Below are positions 18,088-26,640 of a stretch of DNA of 64,000 nucleotides, in pieces. The translations under genes and the position numbers were made by a program. The DNA comes from DUPU01 sp050952465 (lineage in GTDB: Bacteria > Bacillota > Dehalobacteriia > Dehalobacteriales > Dehalobacteriaceae), in NCBI GenBank assembly GCA_050952465.1, contig JBMNKZ010000005.1:310001-374000 (forward strand), given 5' to 3'. Every line of letters starts with the position of its first letter. Position 1 is the first letter of the stretch. Below the pieces are notes generated by a model that was not told where the DNA came from, searched no databases, and worked only from the letters and a program-made list of their open reading frames with translations.

Positions 18088-18894
18088 TTATAGTTCAATA
18101 TCTCTGTTTGCCTGGTAAACAACCTCTTCGTCCAATGAGCGTATCTGGTTTGCACAAGCGTACATTAGGCAGCTAGTTACAAGGTTGTTGATTTGTCTGG
18201 GAGCTCCCTTTGCAATGGTAAAAATAGAATCAATGGCACTATCTGAGAATAAATTTGTTTCCATTGCCCCGGCGTATTTTAGGCGTGAGTGAATGTAATC
18301 CTTAAGTTCCTCTTTTTTCAATCCCTGCAAGTGATATTTCACATTGATTCTTTGGCGGAGTGGGGTATTAATTCCCATTTGCAGGCGGTTTCTCAGTGAT
18401 GTCTGCCCGGCAAGGATGAGAATAAATGGGTTCTCGCTGTCCATAGAAAAGTTAAACAGAATGCGCAGGTCATCCAGAACCTTGTTGCTAAGGCTTTGTG
18501 CCTCATCAATAATAATGACGGGTGTTATCCTTTGATCGTGATAAGAAGAGTAAATCAGTTTCTGTAACTGTTCAAACATGGTCACCTTCTTATGAGTAGG
18601 TTCTTCGCCAAGCTTCATGATAAGACCACGGTAGAAATCCATTACCGTAACTGTGGTCAGTGAATAGTAAGAGGGCTGATAGAGCCCGGGATTGAGGCCA
18701 TTACAGAACCGACGGAGTGCTGTTGTCTTTCCGGTACCAGCCTCTGCTGTAAGAAGGAAAATGCCACGTGTAGATTGGATATATTTCAATCGTGACTCTA
18801 ATTCAAGAAAATCGGAACCCTGAAAAAGTTCTGATACAGGGATTTCCTTGGTAAAAGGATTGTGTTTTAGTCCAAAGAATTGTGTAAACATCAT
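18088..18894 (-). CDS. ExeA/TnsC-like AAA ATPase of the transposon
   Basis: A 268-residue AAA+ ATPase. It begins FFGLKHNPFTKEI, the signature opening of the ExeA/TniB group, then Walker A TAEAGTGKTTALRRF, Walker B PVIIIDEAQSLS and sensor motif ILAGQTSLRNRL. PRQINN lies near residue 230. In Tn7, Mu and IS21-type elements such ATPases choose and hold target DNA for the transposase; the same is inferred here. ATG overlaps the transposase stop (ATGA), so translation is coupled. The gene ends 161 bases from the left terminus of the element. Confidence 0.9.
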   Translation of the reverse strand: MMFTQFFGLKHNPFTKEIPVSELFQGSDFLELESRLKYIQSTRGIFLLTAEAGTGKTTALRRFCNGLNPGLYQPSYYSLTTVTVMDFYRGLIMKLGEEPTHKKVTMFEQLQKLIYSSYHDQRITPVIIIDEAQSLSNKVLDDLRILFNFSMDSENPFILILAGQTSLRNRLQMGINTPLRQRINVKYHLQGLKKEELKDYIHSRLKYAGAMETNLFSDSAIDSIFTIAKGAPRQINNLVTSCLMYACANQIRSLDEEVVYQANRDIEL

Positions 18895-20258
18895 GAAATT
18901 ACCCCCTCCTTATCCATTGAAGAAAAAGAGATTGTGTTTTTGGGTATATGGTCAGAAGAAGCATTGTCCGATACAGATATGACAGAATCTTTCTTGTAGT
19001 CTTTCCTTGAAGAGGCTGATGGTCTGCCTTGACGTTTCATATGGGCATTGTCGGAGAAATGGACTTTTTTTGCCGTACCAATGCATTTGTCATCTGAGTA
19101 AAGAAAAACTTCTTCAAGCCCACGTTCAAGTAGGTCCGGATCATAACGGATATTAATTTTTCTGCCGGCAAAGGCAGGTGAAGTCTCATACAGGACGCTA
19201 TTAAGACTAAGAGTAGCATCGTGCTTGATGGTCCGGGGCACCTGTACCAGGAATTTCTCGTTAAACAGAGAAAGATCTGTTGGCAAGACAACGGATTCAG
19301 CCTGAGCCAGAAAACAGTCTAAAGGTGACATACCAAGACCTGAATGGGGTTTTTCATTGTAATCGGAAGAAAGCCATTCCCAGAACAAAGTATTTAGATT
19401 GTCAATGTCCTTTATTTTATTCGCTTCCAATGTTGACAGAAATCTTAGACGACAGCTGCGAAAAAAACGCTCTATTTTCCCCTTGCTGGTAGGAGTAAAG
19501 GGTTCCGCCCGGAGCAGAGTGACACCAAGGTTGGCACACAGGTATTCGAAGTTAGCACAGCGATAGATTTTTCCGTTATCTGTATACAGAAGCTTCGGAA
19601 TGCCCCGTCTTAAGACAGCTTCCCGGAAAGAATGCCGCAGGCTCAGAAAATCTTGAGAGTAGTAAAACTGGGCATGAAGAATCAAACGTGAGCAATCATC
19701 AATAAAAGCTAGAAGGTAGGTTTGTACCTTTTTACCATCCTTTTTTATGTATGGTCCGTACATTACGTCTGTCTGCCAAAGCTGATTAATTTTGCCGTGG
19801 GCAAAGCGTTTCATGTCTTTAGGAATCTCGGAGGTGTCCTGGAAAGAGGCCCGTGTTCGGTTTAGATAGCGGGTTAACGTAGAAAGAGATATGTCTCCCG
19901 GCGTAAAAAAGCCTTCCTTTACCATCATATCATAGATGACAGTAGCGGGAGCTTTTGGATATTTGCGGCATTTTTCAGCCAAGGCATCGGATATCTCAGT
20001 AGTAACCTTACGGGTACCGCCTTTATCAGTTCTTGGTTTAGGTTTTAGGGCATCAAGTCCAAGACGGAGATAATCCGTGTACCATGAGGAAATGGTCTTT
20101 GGTGAATAATTCTTCATGCCATAGTGAGGCATGTCGATTACAGAAGATGACACTTTGGCACAGTATTCCCCCTGATGTTCCACCTGGCCATTAAGCAAAG
20201 GGCTGATAATGGAAAATTTTTTAAGTGCAATCGCATTTCGGGTTGCTTCATCAAGCAT
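18891..20258 (-). CDS. DDE (rve-type) transposase of the transposon
   Basis: About 455 residues from the ATG preceded by GGAGGC; an upstream Met at 20369 is in a hydrophobic, unlikely extension. The N-terminus has helix-turn-helix segments (YSPKTISSWYTDYLRLG). The catalytic core shows Asp in WQTDVMYGPYI, Asp in LLYTDNGKIYR and Glu in SKGKIERFFRS. A Mu-type C-terminal beta-barrel region follows (INIRYDPDLLERGLEEVFLY). It should cut and join the element's TG/CA ends. Its companions, an ExeA-like ATPase and a zinc-ribbon protein, set it apart from simple one-gene insertion sequences. Confidence 0.92.
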   Translation of the reverse strand: MLDEATRNAIALKKFSIISPLLNGQVEHQGEYCAKVSSSVIDMPHYGMKNYSPKTISSWYTDYLRLGLDALKPKPRTDKGGTRKVTTEISDALAEKCRKYPKAPATVIYDMMVKEGFFTPGDISLSTLTRYLNRTRASFQDTSEIPKDMKRFAHGKINQLWQTDVMYGPYIKKDGKKVQTYLLAFIDDCSRLILHAQFYYSQDFLSLRHSFREAVLRRGIPKLLYTDNGKIYRCANFEYLCANLGVTLLRAEPFTPTSKGKIERFFRSCRLRFLSTLEANKIKDIDNLNTLFWEWLSSDYNEKPHSGLGMSPLDCFLAQAESVVLPTDLSLFNEKFLVQVPRTIKHDATLSLNSVLYETSPAFAGRKINIRYDPDLLERGLEEVFLYSDDKCIGTAKKVHFSDNAHMKRQGRPSASSRKDYKKDSVISVSDNASSDHIPKNTISFSSMDKEGVIS

Positions 20259-20379
20259 AAAAATGCCTCCTTTCGTATAGAAAAAGCCTATCACTATCGA
20301 AAAGAGCTGCAAAGGAAAAATTAGTGTTGCAAAGATACTCCCGGAAATACTTCTCATAATGGGCTGCATATGATATATT

Positions 20380-20973
20380 TTAAAGTGCTGAAAGGGTTAA
20401 ATATGTGCAGGACCCATGTGAGAACATGTCCATAGAAACGGAGTACGGGGTAGGAGCCGCAGTTTCTATTAGGTTGAGCGCATCTTTAACTCTTTTTCTG
20501 TTATCTTGAGATGCTGATACCGGATTATCAAGGTGAAACTGACGGACAAGATCCATTAGAATCCGGTTACAGTTTCTAAGAACCCGTTTCCGGTACTGGT
20601 AAAACAGCTGTCTGGAAAAAGAGATACCATAGTTTAGTGTAAAGTTTCGGATAAAAGAAGTTATGGTTCCGGCCCAAGCCAAAAATCCGGAAAGGGAATA
20701 ATGTATGAACCCCATGGAATACGTTCTCCTAGGATGGCAGAACCATGGAAGCAAGGACACCGTTCGGCGACAATCTGGGCAGATGTAACGGCGTACCAGA
20801 ATAAAGCCTTCAAAATCTTTAGCAATCAGATATCTCTGATAGAATCCATGACGACGGAGATGCTGCTTATGACAGTGGGGACAAAGGGTGTGGGTCAGGT
20901 CAGGAAATGAGAATGCCTGACCCTGATTATGATAAATATTAGGTAGAACATCAACTTTAAAAATTTTCTGCAT
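20380..20973 (-). CDS. Zinc-ribbon protein of the transposon (DUF6431-like)
   Basis: About 197 residues from the ATG preceded by GGAGAT. It has a zinc-ribbon made of CPHCHKQHLRRHG and YICPDCRRTVS, then basic helical segments (YQYRKRVLRNC). Proteins of this type regularly accompany the ExeA-like ATPase and rve transposase in Clostridia. I infer a role in end or target recognition, perhaps comparable to TniQ/TnsD, but there is no direct evidence. It is the first gene of the minus-strand set, starting 139 bases inside the right terminus. Confidence 0.7.
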   Translation of the reverse strand: MQKIFKVDVLPNIYHNQGQAFSFPDLTHTLCPHCHKQHLRRHGFYQRYLIAKDFEGFILVRRYICPDCRRTVSLLPWFCHPRRTYSMGFIHYSLSGFLAWAGTITSFIRNFTLNYGISFSRQLFYQYRKRVLRNCNRILMDLVRQFHLDNPVSASQDNRKRVKDALNLIETAAPTPYSVSMDMFSHGSCTYLTLSAL

Positions 20974-21112
20974 GATTAAAGATCTCCTAAAAAAGAATAC
21001 GGCCTTAAAATGACAAAAAATCATCACATAAGAACCGTAATCTATTTTAGAATAACTATTAAAATTTGACTAGATATTAAGGGTTTAAAAGGAATTAATT
21101 TGATGATTTACA

Positions 21113-21442
21113 TCTTGTAAATTGAGAATTGTTAGGAATTGAAGAAAAACCACAGAAGTCCCTAATTTCTTTAGACAATCTCAAAATATTAATCATCAAA
21201 GAAATAGTGGGGATGCCTAAAATTTTTTGAAGAATAAAAGTACTTAACATGGAATACAAAGAAAACTCTCGATGTCTACCGAAGTGGTTGTAGTAGGCAA
21301 TATGAAAAGACATAGGAACCAAAGAGGATAAATCAAAATATTCGTTTAACAGTTGTATAAATTTGGGTTTGTCATTTTGAACGGTTTCGTAGAACTCAGT
21401 ACAAAAATCAGCAAAAGAAATTTGACGATGTTTTTTAAACAA
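21113..21442 (-). pseudogene. DDE transposase, N-terminal part, split by insertion
   Basis: The first 110 codons of the transposase continued at 16816-17926. It starts MFKKHRQISFADFCTEFYE and runs to SIPNNSQFTR before entering the transposon end, where a short false extension terminates the frame. TCTTGTA at 21113-21119 is the right copy of the target duplication. Confidence 0.85.
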
Positions 21443-21611
21443 AATATTAACTCCTTTCTTTTTGTTTAAAATTGATGCTCACACTAATATTTTACAACAA
21501 TTGGGGAGGAGTTGATATAAAAAGTAATGCTAAAACCCCAATAGAATCAAGGGTTTCAGCATTCTGCAAATAGCTAACTAAATAATAATTACTAAGGAGT
21601 CAAAACACACA

Positions 21612-23693
21612 ATGAATATCAAAAAGGTTATCACAACAGCAGCAGCAGTTATCATGTTGGCCAACGCTTTTCCAATACATGGGGAGGCGGGCATGTCTCA
21701 AAAAGCATATCAAGTATATGTGGATGGTACATATATTAACTTTAGCAACAACCCTATTGAAAAGCAGGGCAGAACCCTGGTGGAATTCAGACCTCTTTTT
21801 GAGGCTTTGGGCATGAAGGTAAATTGGGATAGTAAGACCCGTACCGTACTAGCTGAAGGAGAGGAAACCTCTATCAGATTAACAATAAACAGTATCAAGG
21901 CTCAGGTTAATGGTGTGGAAAAGAAACTAGAAGTAGCACCTAGAGAATTAAAGGGCAGGACTTTGGTGCCCTTGCGTTTTGTGGGGGAAACCAGCGGCAC
22001 AGATGTAGAATGGAATGGAGCGACCAAAGTAATTAATATTACTACTTCCCCGGAATTGCAGGTAGTTAGCTTCCCCGATCCTGTTTTTGAGAAAGCAATC
22101 AGATCATATATTAATAAACCAACGGGGGAAATCCTAAGGAAAGATGTAGAAGGCATTACTGCTATTAAAGATACCTTCTATCTTTTAGGCGGTGAAACCT
22201 GGATCCACAAGGATCCGGAGCCCATAACCAGTTTGGAAGGGATTCAGTATCTCACCAATCTGGAGGAATTGGATCTGCCCTATCACAATCGGATTAGCGA
22301 CATCAGCATGCTGAAGGACTTAAATAAACTAAGGGTTCTTAATTTAGGCTGGGATGATGAGGTGATTAGTGATATTACCCCTCTCGGAAATTTAACAAAC
22401 CTAGAAGAGCTAAATCTGGCCGTGCATAATATTAAAGATATTGGTCCCCTAAAAAATTTAATCAATCTAAGACGTTTAATATTACCGGGAAACAATATTT
22501 CTGACTATAGCCCCCTAAGCAATTTAACAAAGCTGGAGCATTTGAACTTGTCAAATACTGGGGTCAAGGATCTAAGCTTATTGGGGAATCTTACTGAATT
22601 AAAGGAGCTTTATATCAGCGACAATAAAGTTGTTGACGTGAGCCCCTTGAAAAATTTAACCAATTTGCGGAAGCTCATTTTAGACTCCAATCAGATTGAA
22701 GATATTGACGCTTTGGCGGGATTAAATAAGCTGGAGGGACTGTTCTTATCAGATAATAGAATTGTCCAAATTCCTGATTTAAATAATCTGACTCAATTAA
22801 AAGAGTTTTATATTAATGATAATAACATTAGAGAAATTACCGGTGAATTAAATGGGTTGAGTAGTCTGGAAACACTGAATATGTCCAATAACCAAATAAG
22901 TAAAATTGATGATTTAGCAGGTTTAGACAGCATAAAAAGTATAGATTTAGGTAATAACAGATTAACTAAAGCAGGAGGAGAGTTTAGTAATCTGCCTCAG
23001 TTGGAGGAGTTGATTCTGGATCATAATCAAATTGCTTCCCTCGACGATTTTACCGGCTTGGAAAAGTTGAAAGGACTTAACCTAAGTTATAATCAAATTG
23101 GTATGATTGGCAGTGCCCTAAATAATTTGAGTAATTTAGAGCACCTTAACCTGAATTACAATCATCTAAAAGCCATAGAAGATTTGTCTCAATTAGTTAA
23201 TTTAAAATTTCTTGACCTAGAGGGGAATGCCGTATTAGCGGATGACGCCACTGTTACTAATTTAGATAAACTAAAAAATCTAGGGGTTATTGTGAGCGTA
23301 GAATTGGCCGAAAGTCTCCCTGACCTAGTTCTCTACCCCAATTTGACAACTGTCTTTACAAACGGAAAATATGCGGAATTACCTGAGGCTCCTTACGTGA
23401 AAAACTTTAGAACTTTGGTACCTTTGCGTTTTATCGGAGAGAGTCTTGGTGCTGAGGTAAATTACTATGATAGAACGCAGAAAATTGTCTTGGAATATGA
23501 GAGTAAGAGGATTGAGCTGGTGGTGGGTTCGACAAAGGTAATTGCCAATGGGAAAACTCAAATCATTGATGCGGCACCGGAGGTGAAAAATGATACCACA
23601 TTTGTTCCACTAAGGTTTGTTTCCGAACAGCTGGGAGCAAAAGTTAGATATAATGGGCGAAATCAACAAATAACTATTACTAAGCAGAACTAA
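21612..23693 (+). CDS. Secreted leucine-rich-repeat protein with copper-amine-oxidase-like domains
   Basis: A 693-residue exported protein with signal peptide (about 1-26). Residues 30-145 form a copper-amine-oxidase N-terminal-like module (VYVDGTYINF, GRTLVPLRFVGE, VEWNGATKVINI). Residues 205-560 contain about fourteen 21-23-residue leucine-rich repeats of the bacterial internalin type (LTNLEELDL, NNISDYSPLSNLTKLEHLNL). A second copper-amine-oxidase-like module follows at about 590-690 (FRTLVPLRFIGESLGAEVNYY). No anchor or LPXTG is seen. The end modules are common wall-associated folds in Clostridia, so the protein probably displays the repeats on the cell surface for protein binding. It stands alone between the transposon and carbamate kinase. 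Confidence 0.88.
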   Translation: MNIKKVITTAAAVIMLANAFPIHGEAGMSQKAYQVYVDGTYINFSNNPIEKQGRTLVEFRPLFEALGMKVNWDSKTRTVLAEGEETSIRLTINSIKAQVNGVEKKLEVAPRELKGRTLVPLRFVGETSGTDVEWNGATKVINITTSPELQVVSFPDPVFEKAIRSYINKPTGEILRKDVEGITAIKDTFYLLGGETWIHKDPEPITSLEGIQYLTNLEELDLPYHNRISDISMLKDLNKLRVLNLGWDDEVISDITPLGNLTNLEELNLAVHNIKDIGPLKNLINLRRLILPGNNISDYSPLSNLTKLEHLNLSNTGVKDLSLLGNLTELKELYISDNKVVDVSPLKNLTNLRKLILDSNQIEDIDALAGLNKLEGLFLSDNRIVQIPDLNNLTQLKEFYINDNNIREITGELNGLSSLETLNMSNNQISKIDDLAGLDSIKSIDLGNNRLTKAGGEFSNLPQLEELILDHNQIASLDDFTGLEKLKGLNLSYNQIGMIGSALNNLSNLEHLNLNYNHLKAIEDLSQLVNLKFLDLEGNAVLADDATVTNLDKLKNLGVIVSVELAESLPDLVLYPNLTTVFTNGKYAELPEAPYVKNFRTLVPLRFIGESLGAEVNYYDRTQKIVLEYESKRIELVVGSTKVIANGKTQIIDAAPEVKNDTTFVPLRFVSEQLGAKVRYNGRNQQITITKQN

Positions 23694-23798
23694 ATCATAA
23701 ACCCCAGGAGAACTAGGCGGCGGCTGTTTTAGCTATTGGACTAATTTGCGACATTTATTGACAAAATGAACGGATGTCGATATACTTAGAAACAAGTC

Positions 23799-23827
23799 TT
23801 GAAATGGAGATTACTAGTTGATATAAT
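23799..23827 (+). promoter_or_regulatory. Sigma-A-type promoter for carbamate kinase
   Basis: TTGAAA (23799-23804) and TATAAT (23822-23827) are separated by exactly 17 bases, 63 bases before the start codon. Confidence 0.75.
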
Positions 23828-23890
23828 AATATTCGTGCGTGAGAAAATACGTACAAGCCTACATTATTGGTTAAAAGGAGAGTATTTTTT

Positions 23891-24820
23891 ATGGCAAAGA
23901 TCGTAATTGCGTTGGGTGGCAACGCACTAGGCAACACACCATATGAACAAATCGAACTGATTAAAGAAACTGCAAAACCCATTGTTGACCTCATCTCAGA
24001 GGGCAACGAAGTGATTATCGCTCACGGAAACGGCCCGCAGGTGGGAATGATAAATCTTGGAATGTCTACCGCTGCAGAAGCCGGAGCAATCAAAAGCGAT
24101 ATGCCTTTCCCCGAATGTGGTGCCATGAGCCAGGGTTATATAGGCTATCACCTTCAGAATGCAATCTCCAACGAATTTGTAAAACGAGGAATAAACAAAA
24201 CCGTCGTCACCGTTGTTACACAGGTGCTTGTTGACGAATCTGATCCTGCTTTTGCTAATCCCAGCAAGCCCGTCGGAGCCTTCTACACTAAAGAGCAGGC
24301 AGACAAAATTGCCGCTGAAAGAGGTTACACTATGGTTGAGGATGCAGGCCGCGGCTACCGTCAGGTTGTTCCTTCTCCGAGACCTATTGACGTCATCGAA
24401 AAGGATGCAGTCAACAATCTCATCGCAGCTGGAAACGTTGTTATCACAGTAGGCGGCGGCGGGATCCCGGTCGTTAGGAGAAACGGAGAGCTTTACGGAG
24501 TTCCTGCCGTTATCGACAAAGACTTCGCCTCTGCAAAGTTAGCAGAGTTAGTAAAAGCTGACATGCTTATTATACTCACTGCTGTTGACCGTGTGGCCAT
24601 CAACTTTGGTAAGCCTAATCAGGAATCTCTGGAACATATGACTGTAGCTGACGCAGAGCAGTATTGCAAAGAGGGACACTTTGCTCCCGGCAGTATGCTT
24701 CCGAAAGTCAAAGCTGCAATTAGCTTTGCAGAAAAAGGTGGCGTAGCAATCATCGCTTCCCTTGAAAAAGCTGCTCTCGCTATTAAGGGTGAAAGTGGCA
24801 CGAAAGTAACATTGAACTAA
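23891..24820 (+). CDS. arcC: Carbamate kinase
   Basis: A 309-residue amino acid kinase family enzyme that makes ATP from carbamoyl phosphate and ADP. It begins MAKIVIALGGNALGNTP after AAAAGGAGAG and shows IAHGNGPQVGMI, GGGGIPVV, PAVIDKDFASAKLAEL and LTAVDRV. The usual arginine deiminase partners arcA and arcB are absent, so it may work with a transcarbamylase encoded elsewhere, in purine, arginine or agmatine breakdown. Codons end in C more often (AAC, ATC, GAC) than in neighbouring genes, which could mean transfer or high expression. It has its own promoter and terminator. Confidence 0.95.
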   Translation: MAKIVIALGGNALGNTPYEQIELIKETAKPIVDLISEGNEVIIAHGNGPQVGMINLGMSTAAEAGAIKSDMPFPECGAMSQGYIGYHLQNAISNEFVKRGINKTVVTVVTQVLVDESDPAFANPSKPVGAFYTKEQADKIAAERGYTMVEDAGRGYRQVVPSPRPIDVIEKDAVNNLIAAGNVVITVGGGGIPVVRRNGELYGVPAVIDKDFASAKLAELVKADMLIILTAVDRVAINFGKPNQESLEHMTVADAEQYCKEGHFAPGSMLPKVKAAISFAEKGGVAIIASLEKAALAIKGESGTKVTLN

Positions 24821-24881
24821 TACGATATAAACAGTGATTCTTATTGCGATTTATATCAAAAAAAGATCACTTATAACAAAT

Positions 24882-24926
24882 ACCATCTGTTGATAGAATT
24901 TATTCTGTTGGCAGATGGTTTTTTTC
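24882..24926 (+). terminator. Terminator after carbamate kinase
   Basis: Arms ACCATCTG (24882-24889) and CAGATGGT (24912-24919) are followed by a run of T. Confidence 0.8.
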
Positions 24927-25079
24927 TGCTCTCATTCTTGTCGGAGAGCATAAACGATTATTAAAATCATAAATTTTAAGGGAAAGTCGATAATCGCCGC
25001 TTAAATAAAGCTAAACATCAGATTTCTATATATGAGGTGAATCATTGGGGAGTATTTGATGTCATTTAAGGGGGATATC

Positions 25080-25415
25080 ATGAGTACTATCTTTCAGAAT
25101 ATCGAAAAACTGGTTACTAATTTTCAAAACAATGTCATAGAAATTCAACAACTTGCCACTGATTTTCAGAAAAGTATTGTAGAAGTGCAAAAACTTGCCG
25201 CCAATTTTCATACCAGCATTATGGAACTTCAGCAGTTGGTCGAAAGAAGCATTAAAATTGCCTTGGTTATATTGGCTTTGTTCATCATCTTTTTTCTTTT
25301 TCGGGAGTTTTTTAGCTGGCGTATGCAAGTCAGGCTGCAAAAGCAGAATATGGAGTTATTGCAAAAGATGACCAGCATCATTGCTCTCCTGGAGGAGAGT
25401 ATCAAGAAAAAGTAA
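25080..25415 (+). CDS. Small membrane protein with 14-residue tandem repeats
   Basis: A 111-residue protein; ATG at 25080 follows AAGGGGGATATC. Residues 15-55 hold three tandem 14-residue units: FQNNVIEIQQLATD, FQKSIVEVQKLAAN and FHTSIMELQQLVER, an amphipathic coiled-coil pattern. One membrane helix follows (about 60-78, IALVILALFIIFFLF), then a second short coiled coil (RLQKQNMELLQKMTSIIALL). No enzyme motif or known family is recognised. It looks like a self-associating membrane scaffold; function unknown. Confidence 0.7.
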   Translation: MSTIFQNIEKLVTNFQNNVIEIQQLATDFQKSIVEVQKLAANFHTSIMELQQLVERSIKIALVILALFIIFFLFREFFSWRMQVRLQKQNMELLQKMTSIIALLEESIKKK

Positions 25416-25459
25416 ATACTTATTAATATTTTAATCTGATTTTTAATTTAATTTCTTAT

Positions 25460-26197
25460 TTAATAAGTAACTTCCTCTAAAAATAAACCCTGTGGAGGAA
25501 GGGTTTTCCCGGCCAAGGATCGGTTTTTTTCTTCAAATATTTCATCTATATAGGTAATTTCTTTTTCCTTTAATCCGATTTCAACCAATGTTCCCGTAAT
25601 TATGCGTACCATATTATATAGAAATCCATCACCGATAAAATTAAATTTTACCATATTATCTTCCTTTATAATAGAAATTTCTTCTATCGTGCGGATGGTA
25701 GATTTCTTGGTTTTTTTAACAGAAGAAAAGCCAATAAAATCGTGGGTTCCCATTAATTTTTGCGCTGCTTCCTGCATTAAGCTAATATCCAGCCTTTCCG
25801 GCAGGTGATAACTGTATTTTCGGTGGAAAGGGGAAGGAATCCAGTGATTCCAGATATAATAAGCATAATTTTTGTTTTTTACATTATATCGGCTGTGAAA
25901 TCTTTCTGCCGCCTCTCTAATATCCAGCACCACAATATCCTGGGGTAGGTAATGATTTATGTAGGTGTGCATCTCTTTTACGGACATTTGAGATTTGGTG
26001 TGGAAATTTGCTACTTGACCTTTCGCGTGGACACCGGCATCAGTACGCCCTGACCCTATAATCTCAGTAGGCGATCCTGTCATTTCACTGATGACACTCT
26101 CTAATTTGCCTTGAATGGTTCGGTCAGAATCCTTTAGCCTCTGCCAGCCCCGGTATCTGCCGCCGTCATAAGCGATAATTAACTTAATGTTTCTCAT
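25460..26197 (-). CDS. truA: tRNA pseudouridine synthase A
   Basis: A 245-residue enzyme that makes pseudouridine at positions 38-40 of the tRNA anticodon arm. The catalytic Asp lies in GRTDAGVHAKGQVANF; RNIKLIIAYDGGRYRGWQ opens the protein and DGFLYNMVRIITGTL is near the end. TTGGAGAG precedes the ATG. It is followed on the same strand by no partner gene; the GIY-YIG-like gene lies 49 bases upstream, so the two may share a transcript. Confidence 0.96.
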   Translation of the reverse strand: MRNIKLIIAYDGGRYRGWQRLKDSDRTIQGKLESVISEMTGSPTEIIGSGRTDAGVHAKGQVANFHTKSQMSVKEMHTYINHYLPQDIVVLDIREAAERFHSRYNVKNKNYAYYIWNHWIPSPFHRKYSYHLPERLDISLMQEAAQKLMGTHDFIGFSSVKKTKKSTIRTIEEISIIKEDNMVKFNFIGDGFLYNMVRIITGTLVEIGLKEKEITYIDEIFEEKNRSLAGKTLPPQGLFLEEVTY

Positions 26198-26246
26198 TCT
26201 ATCTCTCCAATTCTGTATATCATAGCGACTTCTTCAATAATGTCGA

Positions 26247-26591
26247 TTAATAAACCTTCCATCCTTCTTTAGCAAGTTTCTCTTTCCAAATCATCTGCAG
26301 CAAAGCCAAATCATCTGAATAATCGGTCTTCGATTCATCCTTGTCGTAGGGGAGGTTTTCCAGTACCTCAAAAGAAAAACTTCCTGGACCTTGACTATTC
26401 CAATCTTTTTGCAGCTCCCGGCACGGGTGGGAACCAAATTCTAACTGGAACTTATAGCGGTTGATCCGGCTTTTCATATCCTGTGTTCCTTCAATAAAAC
26501 ATTTATTGCCGGCATTAAAACGTATGATAAATATCCCCATATCCGGCTTCATCTGCCGGTACTGCTCCTTTAATTCCTTTTTTCTGTCCAT
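26247..26591 (-). CDS. GIY-YIG-like nuclease-fold protein
   Basis: A 114-residue protein whose centre resembles the small GIY-YIG domain: MGIFIIRFNAGNKCFIEG in place of the GIY-YIG strands, then SRINRYKFQLEFG with the conserved Arg, and a Glu in FSFEVLE. Both signature tyrosines are replaced by Phe and the second motif reads FIEG, so nuclease activity is doubtful. Related short proteins in Clostridia have no known role. Confidence 0.65.
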   Translation of the reverse strand: MDRKKELKEQYRQMKPDMGIFIIRFNAGNKCFIEGTQDMKSRINRYKFQLEFGSHPCRELQKDWNSQGPGSFSFEVLENLPYDKDESKTDYSDDLALLQMIWKEKLAKEGWKVY

Positions 26592-26640
26592 TTAGCTCAC
26601 CTGCTTTTACTCATTTTGATTCATTTTTAATACTCAATAT

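Larger units (their letters stand above)
17927..21112. mobile_element. Three-gene Mu/Tn7-like transposon, 3186 bp
   Basis: The termini are imperfect inverted repeats of the form TGTRAATCRTCAAATTAA (left 17927-17944, right 21095-21112 inverted), beginning TG and ending CA as in Mu/Tn7/Tn552-type elements. Internal copies of GTCAAATT occur at 17992-17999 and, inverted, at 21063-21070, which would serve as extra transposase sites. The element is flanked by a 7-bp duplication TCTTGTA. It carries three minus-strand genes: a zinc-ribbon protein, an rve/DDE transposase and an AAA ATPase, the transposase and ATPase overlapping by four bases. Both termini and all genes look intact, so it may still be mobile. 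Confidence 0.9.

Noticed and set aside
17927..21112. IS21 element
   Set aside because: IS21 has an IstA-IstB pair, but the ATPase here opens like ExeA/TniB, a third zinc-ribbon gene is present, and the duplication is 7 bp.
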